NCBI GenBank assembly: GCA_934408585.1
Contig: CAKRVA010000002.1
Coordinates: forward strand, 1-64,000
Length of the DNA: 64,000 nt
Source of the DNA: an uncultured Lachnospiraceae bacterium
GTDB taxonomy: Bacteria; Bacillota; Clostridia; Lachnospirales; Lachnospiraceae
Reading direction: 5' to 3'
Numbering within the stretch: the stretch's first letter is position 1; each line of letters starts with the position of its first letter. Shown here one piece after another: positions 1 through 8,740 of this stretch. A program made the position numbers and the translations under genes. The notes under the pieces were generated by a model. That model did not search any database, was not told the DNA's origin, and saw only the letters and a program-made list of their open reading frames with translations.

Positions 1-4
1 AATA

Positions 5-42
5 AGGCCTCCTATGATTTAATATTTTATCATAGAAGACCT
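5..42 (-). terminator. Candidate terminator hairpin at the window edge
   Basis: Arms 5-18 and 29-42 form a 14-bp stem with a 10-base loop. Read as minus-strand RNA, the two imperfect positions become G-U wobbles, whereas plus-strand RNA would have two A-C mismatches, so the structure fits minus-strand transcripts. Only TATT is visible after the stem before the window ends, so a U-tract cannot be confirmed. It lies downstream of the SGNH hydrolase gene. No gene is seen in 1-222. Confidence 0.35.
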
Positions 43-178
43 CAAAATCCTATTTACAGAAAAACTTTCACAGACTCTTTGATTTCGGCATTATCATCTC
101 TTCGATTGTGCTGTATCCTATATCCACTTAATTAATTTTTCTAAGATTATACACAGATTGTTTTAAATATAGCTATAT

Positions 179-212
179 AAAACCAAAAATTTTTCCTATA
201 TATAGTGGCTTT
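179..212 (-). terminator. Candidate terminator just after the SGNH hydrolase stop codon
   Basis: About 11 bases after the stop codon, minus-strand RNA can pair AAAGCCA with UGGUUUU (one G-U pair) around an AU-rich middle that is itself self-complementary, and the 3' side is U-rich. The stem is short and weak, so this is only a plausible intrinsic terminator. Confidence 0.3.
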
Positions 213-222
213 ATGTCTAAAT

Positions 223-1206
223 TCACTCCATTACAATCCCATGAAATCCTTCCATTTGTTCTTCCGATGAAAAAATAACCGTCAGTTGATTAATAAGTTC
301 ATCTCCGCTATAAATTTCTTCTATATGCCGTTGTTCAAAGGATTGTTCCCATCGATATGAGTATTCCCATGCGGTCTTTTCGTCAAAGCAAACTGTAAGA
401 ACCTGTTCTCCTGGTATTCGGTCATAGTCAATTCCCACACGTTTGACATCCCGATTAACAGGAATATCCAGTCGCAAATTTTCTTCCTGAGAGAATTCAT
501 CTTTTGAATAAACCTTAAACATCTGTGGGAGTAAAGATGTATCCTCAATATGTTTTGTGGATTTAAGGTCTTTTGATTGATATATTTCATCAAAAACCTT
601 TGCTATTTCAGTAAAATAAGCTTCTTGTCCCTTATCATTTGGATGAGTCCCGTCATCACACAATTCTTCATAATTAATTTTGTCATTGTTAAATACTGCG
701 ACCATATCTACTACATAAGCCTGATATTTTTCGCCTAACTGCTGAATAGAACAAATTTTAGGAGTATATTCTCGCTGCGAACTTTCTAAAATCGTAATTA
801 ATTGACAAGAGGGCCATTTATTTATAATTGCCTGCAGCATTTGTTCATAATAAAATGAAAAATTTTGCTCCTCATCATTTTGACCATAACAAACAATAAC
901 GACATCATAATTGTTATTATTTCTTAATTCCATCACTCTTGTATAACCTGCAAAGCTTGTATTTCCGCCCATAGACACATTAGTTATCTCCAGTTTTTTC
1001 CCATACTGCTCTTCCACATATGGAATTAAATATTTGTACCATTTAAATGCCGGATCACTAGCCCCTGCACCTTCACCGATAGAATCTCCTACAATAAGTA
1101 ATTGAATTGTATTTTTCCTATTCCACTTTTCCAATAATCCAATATTACAAATTGTGGTAAGCATTATAATTATTACTCCAATAATTATAATCAAAGTTTT
1201 TCTCAT
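223..1206 (-). CDS. Membrane-anchored SGNH/GDSL-type esterase
   Basis: Predicted 327-aa esterase of the SGNH/GDSL superfamily. A short basic N-terminus followed by a hydrophobic helix (about residues 4-23) looks like a signal anchor, placing the catalytic domain outside the membrane. Block I is GDSIG (40-44, nucleophile Ser42), GGN at 80-82 supplies the oxyanion region, block III is GQND (108-111) and block V is DGTH (185-188, Asp185 and His188). About 100 residues after the SGNH core have no fold I recognise. The ATG at 1206 is preferred over an upstream ATG at 1290 because it follows GGGAAAGAGAGA and leads straight into the anchor. It is divergent from the acyltransferase at 1379. Surface SGNH enzymes commonly add or remove acyl groups on glycans; the substrate here is unknown. 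Confidence 0.8.
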   Translation of the reverse strand: MRKTLIIIIGVIIIMLTTICNIGLLEKWNRKNTIQLLIVGDSIGEGAGASDPAFKWYKYLIPYVEEQYGKKLEITNVSMGGNTSFAGYTRVMELRNNNNYDVVIVCYGQNDEEQNFSFYYEQMLQAIINKWPSCQLITILESSQREYTPKICSIQQLGEKYQAYVVDMVAVFNNDKINYEELCDDGTHPNDKGQEAYFTEIAKVFDEIYQSKDLKSTKHIEDTSLLPQMFKVYSKDEFSQEENLRLDIPVNRDVKRVGIDYDRIPGEQVLTVCFDEKTAWEYSYRWEQSFEQRHIEEIYSGDELINQLTVIFSSEEQMEGFHGIVME

Positions 1207-1324
1207 TAAATTGTATCTCTCTTTCCCATTATCATTTGTACCATATGACATATTCCGCAACCATCTATGCAGACACATATGATGAAGCATTTTTTACAGT
1301 GTATCATTCCCATTTAAAATATAG

Positions 1325-1330
1325 TATAAT
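1325..1330 (+). promoter_or_regulatory. Candidate -10 box upstream of the acyltransferase gene
   Basis: A perfect TATAAT lies about 49 bases before the ATG at 1379, within the 172-bp divergent gap. The hexamer 17 bases upstream (1302-1307) is a poor -35 match and the better TTTACA (1293-1298) is too far away. A strong -10 alone is expected by chance in AT-rich DNA, so this is tentative. No convincing promoter was found for the opposite gene in the same gap. Confidence 0.35.
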
Positions 1331-1378
1331 GAATAATTATATTACTATCATAACATTATTATTAGCAGGGGAAAAATC

Positions 1379-2443
1379 ATGAAAGCTTTGACCAGAAAAT
1401 CAAATTTTGAACTATTAAGAATAGTGGCAATGTGTATGATTATTTTAATTCATCTGTCTTCTGCCATTGATTTAACTTCTTTTGGATTAAAAGGAAACAT
1501 CGGAACCATACTAGGTGGCACAATTGTAGGCATCTGTAATATTGGTCCAAGTTGCTTCTGCCTGATATCCGGCTATTTTGAGATAAAATTTTCCAAGCAG
1601 AAGTTAATCAAGATGGAACTTCTGATGATTTCTTTTTCCCTGCTTGAAACAGCACTTTTATATTGGTTTTTCCCTCAGGAAATGACTGGAGCTGCCTTAT
1701 TAGAACAACTTATCAAATCCATTATTCCATTTGCCAGTAGAAAATATTGGTTCTATTCCTGCTATCTATGTTTATTTATTTTTAGTGGATTTATTCAGAA
1801 ATTTATTGAGAAATTAAAAGAACAGGAATTGCAAATATTCATAATAGTATCTCTGGTTATCTTTAGTATTTTTCCAACCTTATTTTATTTTGAAATCGTT
1901 CAGGATTCCGGAAAAGGAATTGTTCAAATGGTTCTTCTTTATATTATAGGTCGCTATATACGCTTATATAAAGATTTCCCCATTGCACGCTGGAAATGTC
2001 TTTTAGCCCTTCTTTTCCTTTGGACTATTAACACTATTTCCATTATGTACCCCATACATTTAGGAGGAATTACCCATTCCCTCTGTCGCGACAACAGTAT
2101 AACCAATTTAGCAATGACAATCATATTATTTTATCTTTTTAAAGATATTAATATTACTTCAAAGGTAATTAATTATCTTACCATAAATATATTTGCTGTT
2201 TTTGCACTTGAAAATTCCTTTACCCATATATGCTCCGGAATTATCCAGCAATATGGGTGGGGAGTACAGCAACCTGTTATTGCACTATTTCTATTAATTG
2301 CCATATGTATAATTATATTTACTGTCAATGTTGGTATTGGTGCAATACGTGAACTTTTCCTTTCCAGACTTGACCAATTAATCATTCAAAAAATAATTTA
2401 TATATATAATGGTTTCCTTAGGCACTTTATAAACCACTTATGA
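1379..2443 (+). CDS. Membrane acyltransferase, acyltransferase-3 family
   Basis: A 354-aa integral membrane protein of the acyltransferase-3 (OafA/NolL-like) family, which moves acyl groups, usually acetyl, onto surface polysaccharides. The N-terminus has the family signature: Arg14 before the first helix and His25 inside it, within RIVAMCMIILIHLS. Roughly ten hydrophobic segments follow, and length matches single-domain members. The ATG has AGGGGA 7 bases upstream. It is the only plus-strand gene in the window, so it is expressed separately from the minus-strand operon, and its stop codon abuts the stop of the amidotransferase gene running the other way. With the neighbouring SGNH esterase it may form an acylation/deacylation pair, but they are divergent and the substrate is not shown by sequence. 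Confidence 0.85.
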   Translation: MKALTRKSNFELLRIVAMCMIILIHLSSAIDLTSFGLKGNIGTILGGTIVGICNIGPSCFCLISGYFEIKFSKQKLIKMELLMISFSLLETALLYWFFPQEMTGAALLEQLIKSIIPFASRKYWFYSCYLCLFIFSGFIQKFIEKLKEQELQIFIIVSLVIFSIFPTLFYFEIVQDSGKGIVQMVLLYIIGRYIRLYKDFPIARWKCLLALLFLWTINTISIMYPIHLGGITHSLCRDNSITNLAMTIILFYLFKDINITSKVINYLTINIFAVFALENSFTHICSGIIQQYGWGVQQPVIALFLLIAICIIIFTVNVGIGAIRELFLSRLDQLIIQKIIYIYNGFLRHFINHL

Positions 2444-3547
2444 AAGCGGCGTTTTTAGTACCCAATCGCCCTGTTCATTTTTGTAAAAGATATCTTTATT
2501 GTAGAAGCCATCAACAATCTTCCAAAATTCTGTTTCAGTATATCCACAGAACTTACAAAAATCACGTACACAGAATGGGTCTAATTTGCCATCATGATCG
2601 TTCACCAATTTAATTGCTTCCTCACGAGTTATCATTCCATATCGAATCATACGTGATGCATAATCTGTTGCTGATGAATGCCCAAATTTAGGGTATTTGA
2701 GCCATGGATGTACAATATACGCCCTTGAATCAATCTGGTCAAAATCTTCTATACAATTGGTTCTCTTCCATTCATGTGTTAAATCATGAAATCCCCGTGA
2801 CTTGGCAAAATGATAATTGCTTATGGAATTCCATGGTACAAAATAGGATACATAAATTGGATCAAGGTATTCCATGACTTCCTTTGATGGTGCTTCTGTC
2901 AACGCCAAATCTTTTTCAGTTATTCCAGGAATACTTAATAATTCGGAATCATCCACTCCTAATGCAACACCATTATTTAATTGTTCTCTGGCTGAATATG
3001 TTTCCTTACTATTGTTTCCACCATATTCGTAACTTACATTTTCTCCATATACAAGTAATGGTGTTTGAAATTTATGGGCCATAATTAATGGATACGTATA
3101 TATTAAACGATCAATATACCATGTCGGCTTTCCATATTTTTCAAACATATAACGCATAAGAATCTTTTGTGTTCGTATATCCGGTTTCATACTAATAATA
3201 GAACATCCAAATTCCTCTGAAATATTCTTTAAATTATGTATTCCTGCATCTGTCATGTCAAAATTATCTTCAACACTAAACAGGATAGGATTCATATGCA
3301 TTACTTCCTTCATTAAATGCACTTGAAAATGACTATCTTTTCCACCACTGACCGCAATTGCACAGTCATATCCGGAACCATTCATTCCTCTATATTTATC
3401 ACATATTTTCTCCAATTCTTTAAATCGTGCTTCCCAATCAATTGATTTTCTTTTTTCAAACGCCTGACATGCTGAACAAACGCCTTCCTCATTAAACGTA
3501 ATTCCAGGTCTCGTACTTGGCATAACACATTTTGTACAATACTTCAT
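2438..3547 (-). CDS. N-acetyl sugar amidotransferase (PtmG/WbuX/PseA type)
   Basis: A 369-aa PP-loop ATPase of the N-acetyl sugar amidotransferase family, which converts an N-acetyl group of a surface sugar into acetamidino. The PP-loop SGGKDS is at 67-72. Cys4, Cys7, Cys24 and Cys27 form an N-terminal metal-site-like pair of CxxC motifs, and a CKFCGY motif recurs near the C-terminus. In Campylobacter the relatives PseA and Cj1324 (PtmG) act on pseudaminic and legionaminic acids respectively. Its place after legG, legF, legB and a PtmE-like gene argues for a legionaminate derivative with an acetamidino group. It ends the operon tail-to-tail with the acyltransferase gene. Family assignment is firm; the exact substrate is inferred. 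Confidence 0.85.
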   Translation of the reverse strand: MKYCTKCVMPSTRPGITFNEEGVCSACQAFEKRKSIDWEARFKELEKICDKYRGMNGSGYDCAIAVSGGKDSHFQVHLMKEVMHMNPILFSVEDNFDMTDAGIHNLKNISEEFGCSIISMKPDIRTQKILMRYMFEKYGKPTWYIDRLIYTYPLIMAHKFQTPLLVYGENVSYEYGGNNSKETYSAREQLNNGVALGVDDSELLSIPGITEKDLALTEAPSKEVMEYLDPIYVSYFVPWNSISNYHFAKSRGFHDLTHEWKRTNCIEDFDQIDSRAYIVHPWLKYPKFGHSSATDYASRMIRYGMITREEAIKLVNDHDGKLDPFCVRDFCKFCGYTETEFWKIVDGFYNKDIFYKNEQGDWVLKTPLS

Positions 3548-3564
3548 TTTTCTCCATCCTTTCT

Positions 3565-4611
3565 TCAGTCAACTCCGAGTTTTGCTTTCATAATATTTAG
3601 CTGTTCCATTTGTCCCATATCCAGCCAATCATTTTCACTAATGGGATAAACTCCTATATGTACACCATTATTAATACATTTCTGGATAACATCTGTAATA
3701 TGAATAAATTCAGTATCTCCTATGTAGTCAAGAAATTCCGGCTCAATAACATATAATCCCGTATTCGTAAGAAATTCCATTTGCGGTTTTTCTTCCAATT
3801 TTGCTACCGTTCCATCTGCTTTCGTTGTAACTACTCCATATGGAATAGCTTCTCGTTTTAAAGCGCATACCATTGTTAATACATTTTTATTCTTTATATG
3901 ATAACGATATATATCAACATAATTTTCATTAATCAAAATATCACAATTAGACATAAAGAAGGTTGTATTGATTTTCCCTTTAATTAATCTAAGCCCACCT
4001 GCAGTTCCCTGGAATACCTCTTCCTCCACAAATGATATTTTATTATGAAATTCTTCATCTCCAAAAAAGGCCTTTATTAACTCCTTTTTATAATTAACTA
4101 TCATTGTAAACTCTTTACAACCAAACTGTTCGAAATGATCCATTATATGTTCAGTTATCGTTTTCTCTCCAATTGGGATCAAAGGTTTCGGCAGAATCTG
4201 TGTATAGGGAGTTAATCGTGTTCCTTTTCCACCTGCCATGATTACAACCGGAATGTTAATTTCATTTAGCTGATAATACTTATTTCCCTGAAGAAATTCG
4301 ATTGCTACTATTCTCTTTTGCCCATCTACAATTGGAATCGATGTAAGCATCTGACTATTCATATAATCATTTGGAGAAATATTACTTTCCTTCTCCAAAT
4401 ATCTTACATCCTTATACATTACCTGGTCAATTGTTCCCTGAATAGACTGCTTTTTTAAAATATATCTTCTAATGTCACCATCCGTTACAGCACCCAGCAG
4501 TACATTGTCTTTACTGACTACATATAATATTTTCTCATCCAACTTATCAAGGCTTGACATTGCATCAATTATTGGTGTTTCTGGTCCAATTAAAAACTGA
4601 GATAATTGCAT
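3565..4611 (-). CDS. ptmE: PtmE-like sugar-1-phosphate guanylyltransferase with CBS domains
   Basis: A 348-aa protein with two domains: a CBS pair (about residues 1-115), then a nucleotidyltransferase domain starting at IPVVIMAGGKGTRL with the GGKGTR phosphate-binding loop and conserved PKP. This architecture is that of Campylobacter PtmE, which makes GDP-GlcNAc from glucosamine/GlcNAc-1-phosphate precursors at the head of the legionaminic acid pathway. The CBS pair suggests allosteric control by a nucleotide. The ATG at 4611, with GAGGTGA upstream, is preferred to the in-frame GTG two codons earlier. It directly follows legB, so the dehydratase substrate is probably GDP- rather than UDP-linked. 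Alternative: a mannose- or glucose-1-phosphate nucleotidyltransferase. Confidence 0.8.
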   Translation of the reverse strand: MQLSQFLIGPETPIIDAMSSLDKLDEKILYVVSKDNVLLGAVTDGDIRRYILKKQSIQGTIDQVMYKDVRYLEKESNISPNDYMNSQMLTSIPIVDGQKRIVAIEFLQGNKYYQLNEINIPVVIMAGGKGTRLTPYTQILPKPLIPIGEKTITEHIMDHFEQFGCKEFTMIVNYKKELIKAFFGDEEFHNKISFVEEEVFQGTAGGLRLIKGKINTTFFMSNCDILINENYVDIYRYHIKNKNVLTMVCALKREAIPYGVVTTKADGTVAKLEEKPQMEFLTNTGLYVIEPEFLDYIGDTEFIHITDVIQKCINNGVHIGVYPISENDWLDMGQMEQLNIMKAKLGVD

Positions 4612-4622
4612 ATTCACCTCTG

Positions 4623-5603
4623 CTATATATTATATATATCTATCTTATATTTATCCAAATTCTGTTCAAACCATTTAATAGTCTCTTGAATACCATCCTC
4701 AAAGCTATATTTTTGTTTCCATTCCGTTAACTCTTTAAGTTTCTGATTAGAACCCAACAAGCGGTTAACTTCACTGTTTTCCGGTCTCAAGCGTTCTTCT
4801 TCACAAATAATTTCTGCTTTAGGATTCAGTTGTGCAATAATCACCTTTGCCATATCGCCTATGGATATCTCTTTTCCGGTAGCAATATTAATTTCCTGAC
4901 CAATTGTTCTGTCTGATTCAGCTATTGCAATATATGCGGATACTGTATCCTTAACATAATTAAAGTCTCTGGTTGGACTAAGTAACCCTAATTTAATCTG
5001 CTGTCTGCCTCCAAGCAACTGCGTTATAATTGTCGGTATTACCGCTCTTGCTGATTGTCGCGGTCCAAATGTATTAAAGGGTCGTACTATTGATACCGGT
5101 AAGTCAAAACTACGATAAAAGCTTTCCGCCAAGCGATCCGCTCCGATTTTCGTTGCTGAATAAGGAGATTGACCCTGGAATGGATGGTTTTCGTCTATTG
5201 GAACATATTTAGCTGTACCATACACCTCCGAAGTTGATGTTATTAGTACCCTCTCCACATTCAACTCCTTAGCTGCCTGTAAAACATTCAGTGTACCCTT
5301 TATATTTGTGTCTACATATGCATCAGGCGAATGATAGCTAAACGGAATTGCTATTAATGCTGCTAAATGGAATACCATATCAACGCCCTCAATAGCCTTC
5401 TTAACCCCATAAGGGTCACGTATGTCACCGCAAACAACCTCTATCTGAGATAAAATTTCCGGTGCTAATGTATCTAACCAGCCCCATGTATTAAATGAAT
5501 TATAATAAGAAAATGCCCTGACACTATACCCTTTTCTTACCAGTTCTTCAACCATGTGACTCCCTATAAAACCATCTGCTCCCGTTACTAATACCTTTTT
5601 CAT
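4623..5603 (-). CDS. legB: NDP-GlcNAc 4,6-dehydratase, LegB type
   Basis: A 326-aa extended short-chain dehydrogenase that removes water from NDP-GlcNAc to give the 4-keto-6-deoxy sugar, an early step to legionaminic acid. The Rossmann motif GADGFIG is at 8-14, TSTSE at 122-126, and the catalytic pair YSATK at 148-152. The stretch FSYYNSFNTWGWLD (31-44) is highly characteristic of LegB-family enzymes. Length is normal. The ATG overlaps the stop of the upstream CMP-sugar synthetase gene by 4 bp, so translation is probably coupled. With the PtmE-like gene next door, GDP-GlcNAc is the likely substrate. Confidence 0.88.
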   Translation of the reverse strand: MKKVLVTGADGFIGSHMVEELVRKGYSVRAFSYYNSFNTWGWLDTLAPEILSQIEVVCGDIRDPYGVKKAIEGVDMVFHLAALIAIPFSYHSPDAYVDTNIKGTLNVLQAAKELNVERVLITSTSEVYGTAKYVPIDENHPFQGQSPYSATKIGADRLAESFYRSFDLPVSIVRPFNTFGPRQSARAVIPTIITQLLGGRQQIKLGLLSPTRDFNYVKDTVSAYIAIAESDRTIGQEINIATGKEISIGDMAKVIIAQLNPKAEIICEEERLRPENSEVNRLLGSNQKLKELTEWKQKYSFEDGIQETIKWFEQNLDKYKIDIYNI

Positions 5604-6298
5604 GCCTTTTTCCCTTTCAAAAACTCTGCATATTCAAAATCATTCTCATCATCAATATCTACTGAATTGTATTTATCCATTACATAAGCATAACATTTTT
5701 TATCATATAAATCCATAATATCTGATAAACTAGCTACTCTCACTAAATAAATTGCTCCATTAACCCGATAATACGTCGGCATCTGCTGCCTTGGAATTTC
5801 TCGATACTTTTTGTCTACAAATCCTTTCATATTATAATCTTCTGGCAAAGTATCCGTCCAAAGTGGTGAATGTTCTACCTCACAAACACTAATAACCGCA
5901 TTTGCATCCTTTTGAAGAAACGTATTATAGGCTCCGATAATATCTTCTGCCGTGCGTAATGGAGTCGTCGGCTGTAATAATGCGATTGCCTCATACTCCT
6001 CTCCACGTTTTTGATACTCATTAATGACATACCTTACAACATCCCATGAAGATGCATGATCTGTTGCATACTGCTCATCACGCAAAAAGGGGACATCTGC
6101 GCCAAATTCCCGTGCAATCTGTGCATACTGTTCCGAATCCGTTGATACATGAACCTTACCAAAAATATTACTTTTCTTTGCTGCCTCAATCGAATATGCA
6201 ATAAGTGGCTTGCCACACAATTGCTTTATGTTCTTATCCTTTAACCCTTTTGAGCCACTTCTTGCCGGAATAATTGCTAAAATGTTGCCTTTTTCCAT
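5600..6298 (-). CDS. legF: CMP-nonulosonate synthetase (NeuA/LegF family)
   Basis: A 232-aa cytidylyltransferase that activates a nonulosonic acid with CTP to the CMP-sugar used by glycosyltransferases. The N-terminal IPARSGSKGLKDKNI loop is the nucleotide-binding signature of the NeuA/KdsB family, and the later LQPTTPLR and DIDDENDF motifs are typical. Length matches single-domain synthetases. A GGAGG lies 13 bases before the ATG. It sits between the NeuC-type epimerase and LegB, as in other legionaminate loci. Sequence alone does not separate sialic, legionaminic and related acids; the LegB and PtmE neighbours favour legionaminic type. Confidence 0.85.
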   Translation of the reverse strand: MEKGNILAIIPARSGSKGLKDKNIKQLCGKPLIAYSIEAAKKSNIFGKVHVSTDSEQYAQIAREFGADVPFLRDEQYATDHASSWDVVRYVINEYQKRGEEYEAIALLQPTTPLRTAEDIIGAYNTFLQKDANAVISVCEVEHSPLWTDTLPEDYNMKGFVDKKYREIPRQQMPTYYRVNGAIYLVRVASLSDIMDLYDKKCYAYVMDKYNSVDIDDENDFEYAEFLKGKKA

Positions 6299-6306
6299 AA
6301 TGCGTT

Positions 6307-7491
6307 TTATACCTCCAAGTCTGCCAAATCGTAAAAATGTTTCTTCAAATCAATATTATTTTTATTTAAATTCTCTGTCAAAATCTTTACAATTGCATCT
6401 GATGTACCCTTTTTCTCATATGGATTTTTTTCATTACAAATTTCATTGCGAAATGTCTGAGACAGTGCTTTCTGGATAGCATCAGTAATCTCTTTTTCTG
6501 CAACTCCACAACTAATAACTGTCTTTCCACATACTCTTCCCCTTTGTCTGTCGCCTATATTAACCGTAGGGACGTGAAATGTGGGCACTTCGGATAGGCC
6601 ACTTGAAGAATTGCCAATTACTACATCCGCTAAAGATACTGCACTCAGATATCTTAGCTGTCCCAGGGACGTATATGCCTTACTCTTTTGAGGATGCTCG
6701 TTTACGTAGTCATCAATCATTTGGTTGATGACCCTGCCGCCTGCATCTGCGTTTGCCTTTGTAAAAATAACTTTCAAATCTTCAAAATAATCTAATGCAT
6801 TTAAGATATTTTGAAATTGTTCCCGTGCCGTATCATCTTCCAATGTAACCGGATGAAAGGTTACAACTGCCATTTTTTCTAAATCTCTGTTCCAATAAAA
6901 CGCAATCTGCTCTTGCAAATCATGCATAGATAATTTTTTTACATTGCATGCATTTTCTACAGACATCGCTCCCACCCAAAAGACTCGCTCAGGTGATTCA
7001 CCCATTTGAATAACTCTTCTTCGATGTTCCCTGGTTGCTGTAAAATGAAAATAACTCATTTTCGTAATAGCATGGCGAACAACATCATCAACTGCTCCTT
7101 CTGTAATATCTCCACCGTATAAATGTGCTATTGGAATTCTGGCATTCATCGCTGTTGTTGCAACTGCCAGAATCTCATACCGATCACCCAAAACTATCAA
7201 AAGATCTGGTTTTCTTTCTGAAAAATAATCAGCAAAACTAATCATTGCAAGTCCCATACTTTTTGATATTGCAGATGATGTATCTGCGCTCAAAAGAATC
7301 TCTATCTTACGATCCAGCCGAATTCCATCCTGTTCAATTTCCTGGCATGTCATGCCAAATTCAGGTGATAAATGCATTCCTGTTGCAACAACCCTTACTT
7401 CCAAATTATTCTGAGCCTGCAGTTTTAAAATTATTGGTTTAAGCAGACCGTATTCGGCCCTGGTTGCTGTTACAATACATACTCTTTTCAT
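6307..7491 (-). CDS. legG: Hydrolysing NDP-sugar 2-epimerase (NeuC/LegG family)
   Basis: A 394-aa GT-B-fold enzyme of the NeuC family, which removes the nucleotide and inverts C2 of an NDP-N-acetyl sugar to give the free six-carbon substrate of the NeuB-type synthase. Visible signatures are TATRAEYGLL at 8-17, VLGDRYE and AHLYGGDITEGAVDD in the middle, and GNSSSGLSE near the C-terminus. Length is typical. A NeuC-type hydrolase is expected for sialic and legionaminic pathways; pseudaminate uses the unrelated PseG. That supports the legionaminate reading. The upstream neighbour is the PHP phosphatase of the unusual embedded module, 4 bases away. Confidence 0.87.
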   Translation of the reverse strand: MKRVCIVTATRAEYGLLKPIILKLQAQNNLEVRVVATGMHLSPEFGMTCQEIEQDGIRLDRKIEILLSADTSSAISKSMGLAMISFADYFSERKPDLLIVLGDRYEILAVATTAMNARIPIAHLYGGDITEGAVDDVVRHAITKMSYFHFTATREHRRRVIQMGESPERVFWVGAMSVENACNVKKLSMHDLQEQIAFYWNRDLEKMAVVTFHPVTLEDDTAREQFQNILNALDYFEDLKVIFTKANADAGGRVINQMIDDYVNEHPQKSKAYTSLGQLRYLSAVSLADVVIGNSSSGLSEVPTFHVPTVNIGDRQRGRVCGKTVISCGVAEKEITDAIQKALSQTFRNEICNEKNPYEKKGTSDAIVKILTENLNKNNIDLKKHFYDLADLEV

Positions 7492-7495
7492 AAAT

Positions 7496-8293
7496 TTAAT
7501 TATCCAATCCTTTAAACGATAATACTCTTTTATGGTACGTTGCTATTTTATCATATCCTAAATCTTTCAGCATATGATACCCTGTTTCCAAGCCTGAAAA
7601 TGCGCTATAAACAGAATGTCCATCGGAACCTATGGTAATTATCCTGCCACCGCAGTCCTTATACCATTGCAACACCAATGCGTTAGGCAATGTTTCTTCC
7701 AGGACCGTTCGCAGACCACTTGTATTTATTTCTATGCCCTTTTCCCGTTGCACAATAATTTCAAACAGTTCCATATATTCCTTCCTGAATATTTCTATCG
7801 GAAATTGTTCGCGTAATTCCTGCGGAATATATCGAAAAGGCAACGTAACATGTCCCATTACGTCATAGTCACAATTAGATGCCACGTCTTTCAAATCTTC
7901 CAAATACTGATTCAAAAATTCCTTACAGTTTTCCGCAGTAAAACCAAATTTCGAAGGATTACCCTTTTCAGAAACCGTATGTACGGATGCAATCACAAAG
8001 TCTAAAGGATGCTGTTGCAGCAATTCCTTGACGTAATTAATATTTTTGTGCGGTTGTCCAATTTCTGCACCACTCAAAATTTCTATTTGGGAAAACAAAT
8101 TCCTACATTGTTCTATTTCTATTTCTCTTTCATAAAAATCAGGAACCTGGTTTTCATTTTCCAATCCAAGCTCAACATGATCTGTAAAACATATCTGTTG
8201 AATTCCCTCATGAACTGCTTTATCACAAAGTTCTTTTAGTTCCTGTCGGGAATCAAAAGAAAATTTTGTGTGAAGATGATAATCCTCGATCAT
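7496..8293 (-). CDS. PHP-domain phosphoesterase, histidinol-phosphatase-like
   Basis: A 265-aa PHP-family metal-dependent phosphatase resembling HisK-type histidinol phosphatase. The metal-binding motifs are visible: HLH in DYHLHTKFSFDS (6-8), FTDHVE, a central ASVHTV, and a C-terminal SDGHS. No his genes are nearby. The gene overlaps the VOC gene by 4 bp upstream and is followed 4 bases later by legG, so it is part of the nonulosonate operon. The likely role is removing phosphate from an intermediate made by the neighbouring cyclase/kinase genes, or from the nine-carbon acid if its synthase makes a phosphorylated product. Family is certain; substrate is inferred from position only. Confidence 0.75.
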   Translation of the reverse strand: MIEDYHLHTKFSFDSRQELKELCDKAVHEGIQQICFTDHVELGLENENQVPDFYEREIEIEQCRNLFSQIEILSGAEIGQPHKNINYVKELLQQHPLDFVIASVHTVSEKGNPSKFGFTAENCKEFLNQYLEDLKDVASNCDYDVMGHVTLPFRYIPQELREQFPIEIFRKEYMELFEIIVQREKGIEINTSGLRTVLEETLPNALVLQWYKDCGGRIITIGSDGHSVYSAFSGLETGYHMLKDLGYDKIATYHKRVLSFKGLDN

Positions 8294-8724
8294 ATTTCCT
8301 CCATGAATTCCAAATTATTTCCATCATTATCCATGCAATAGCATACTCTTTTTCCCTTATTTGGTCCTGCCGGTGCATGACATAATTCTCCACGGAAAGA
8401 AACATGATTTTTTTTCATTCTCTCCATCCACTCGTCATAATCTCTAATATTAAAGCAGACATGAGCACTACCAATATTGTTTGTATGTGTATCAAGTCGT
8501 TCGCCGCTTGCCTGAACATATTGAATCAATTCAATAGAGCAATTTGCCGCTTTCATATAAGCGATATTCATTTTTGCTTTTGGAACCCCCGTCACTGCTG
8601 CCGAAAATGCTTCGTCACGTTCGGCAAGACTTATCAACTCAAGTCCTAATACATTTTTATAAAATTCTATAGATTCCTCCAAATTACTCACGGTAAAACT
8701 AACATGATTAACTGTTGATATCAT
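8290..8724 (-). CDS. VOC (glyoxalase-fold) protein, epimerase-like
   Basis: A 144-aa vicinal-oxygen-chelate protein with two beta-alpha-beta-beta-beta halves. Likely metal ligands are visible: His in VNHVSFTV near the N-terminus, Glu in SIELIQY, His in SAHVCF, and the late Glu in NLEFMEEI. The layout resembles methylmalonyl-CoA epimerase and small lyases of this fold. The ATG at 8724 follows AAAGGTGG by 8 bases and is preferred to an in-frame GTG four codons earlier that overlaps the ribosome binding site. It directly follows the sugar-phosphate cyclase gene. In validamycin-type pathways a VOC protein (ValD) epimerises the cyclase product, so a similar role is a reasonable inference, not a demonstration. 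Confidence 0.75.
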   Translation of the reverse strand: MISTVNHVSFTVSNLEESIEFYKNVLGLELISLAERDEAFSAAVTGVPKAKMNIAYMKAANCSIELIQYVQASGERLDTHTNNIGSAHVCFNIRDYDEWMERMKKNHVSFRGELCHAPAGPNKGKRVCYCMDNDGNNLEFMEEI

Positions 8725-8740
8725 AAGTCCAACCACCTTT

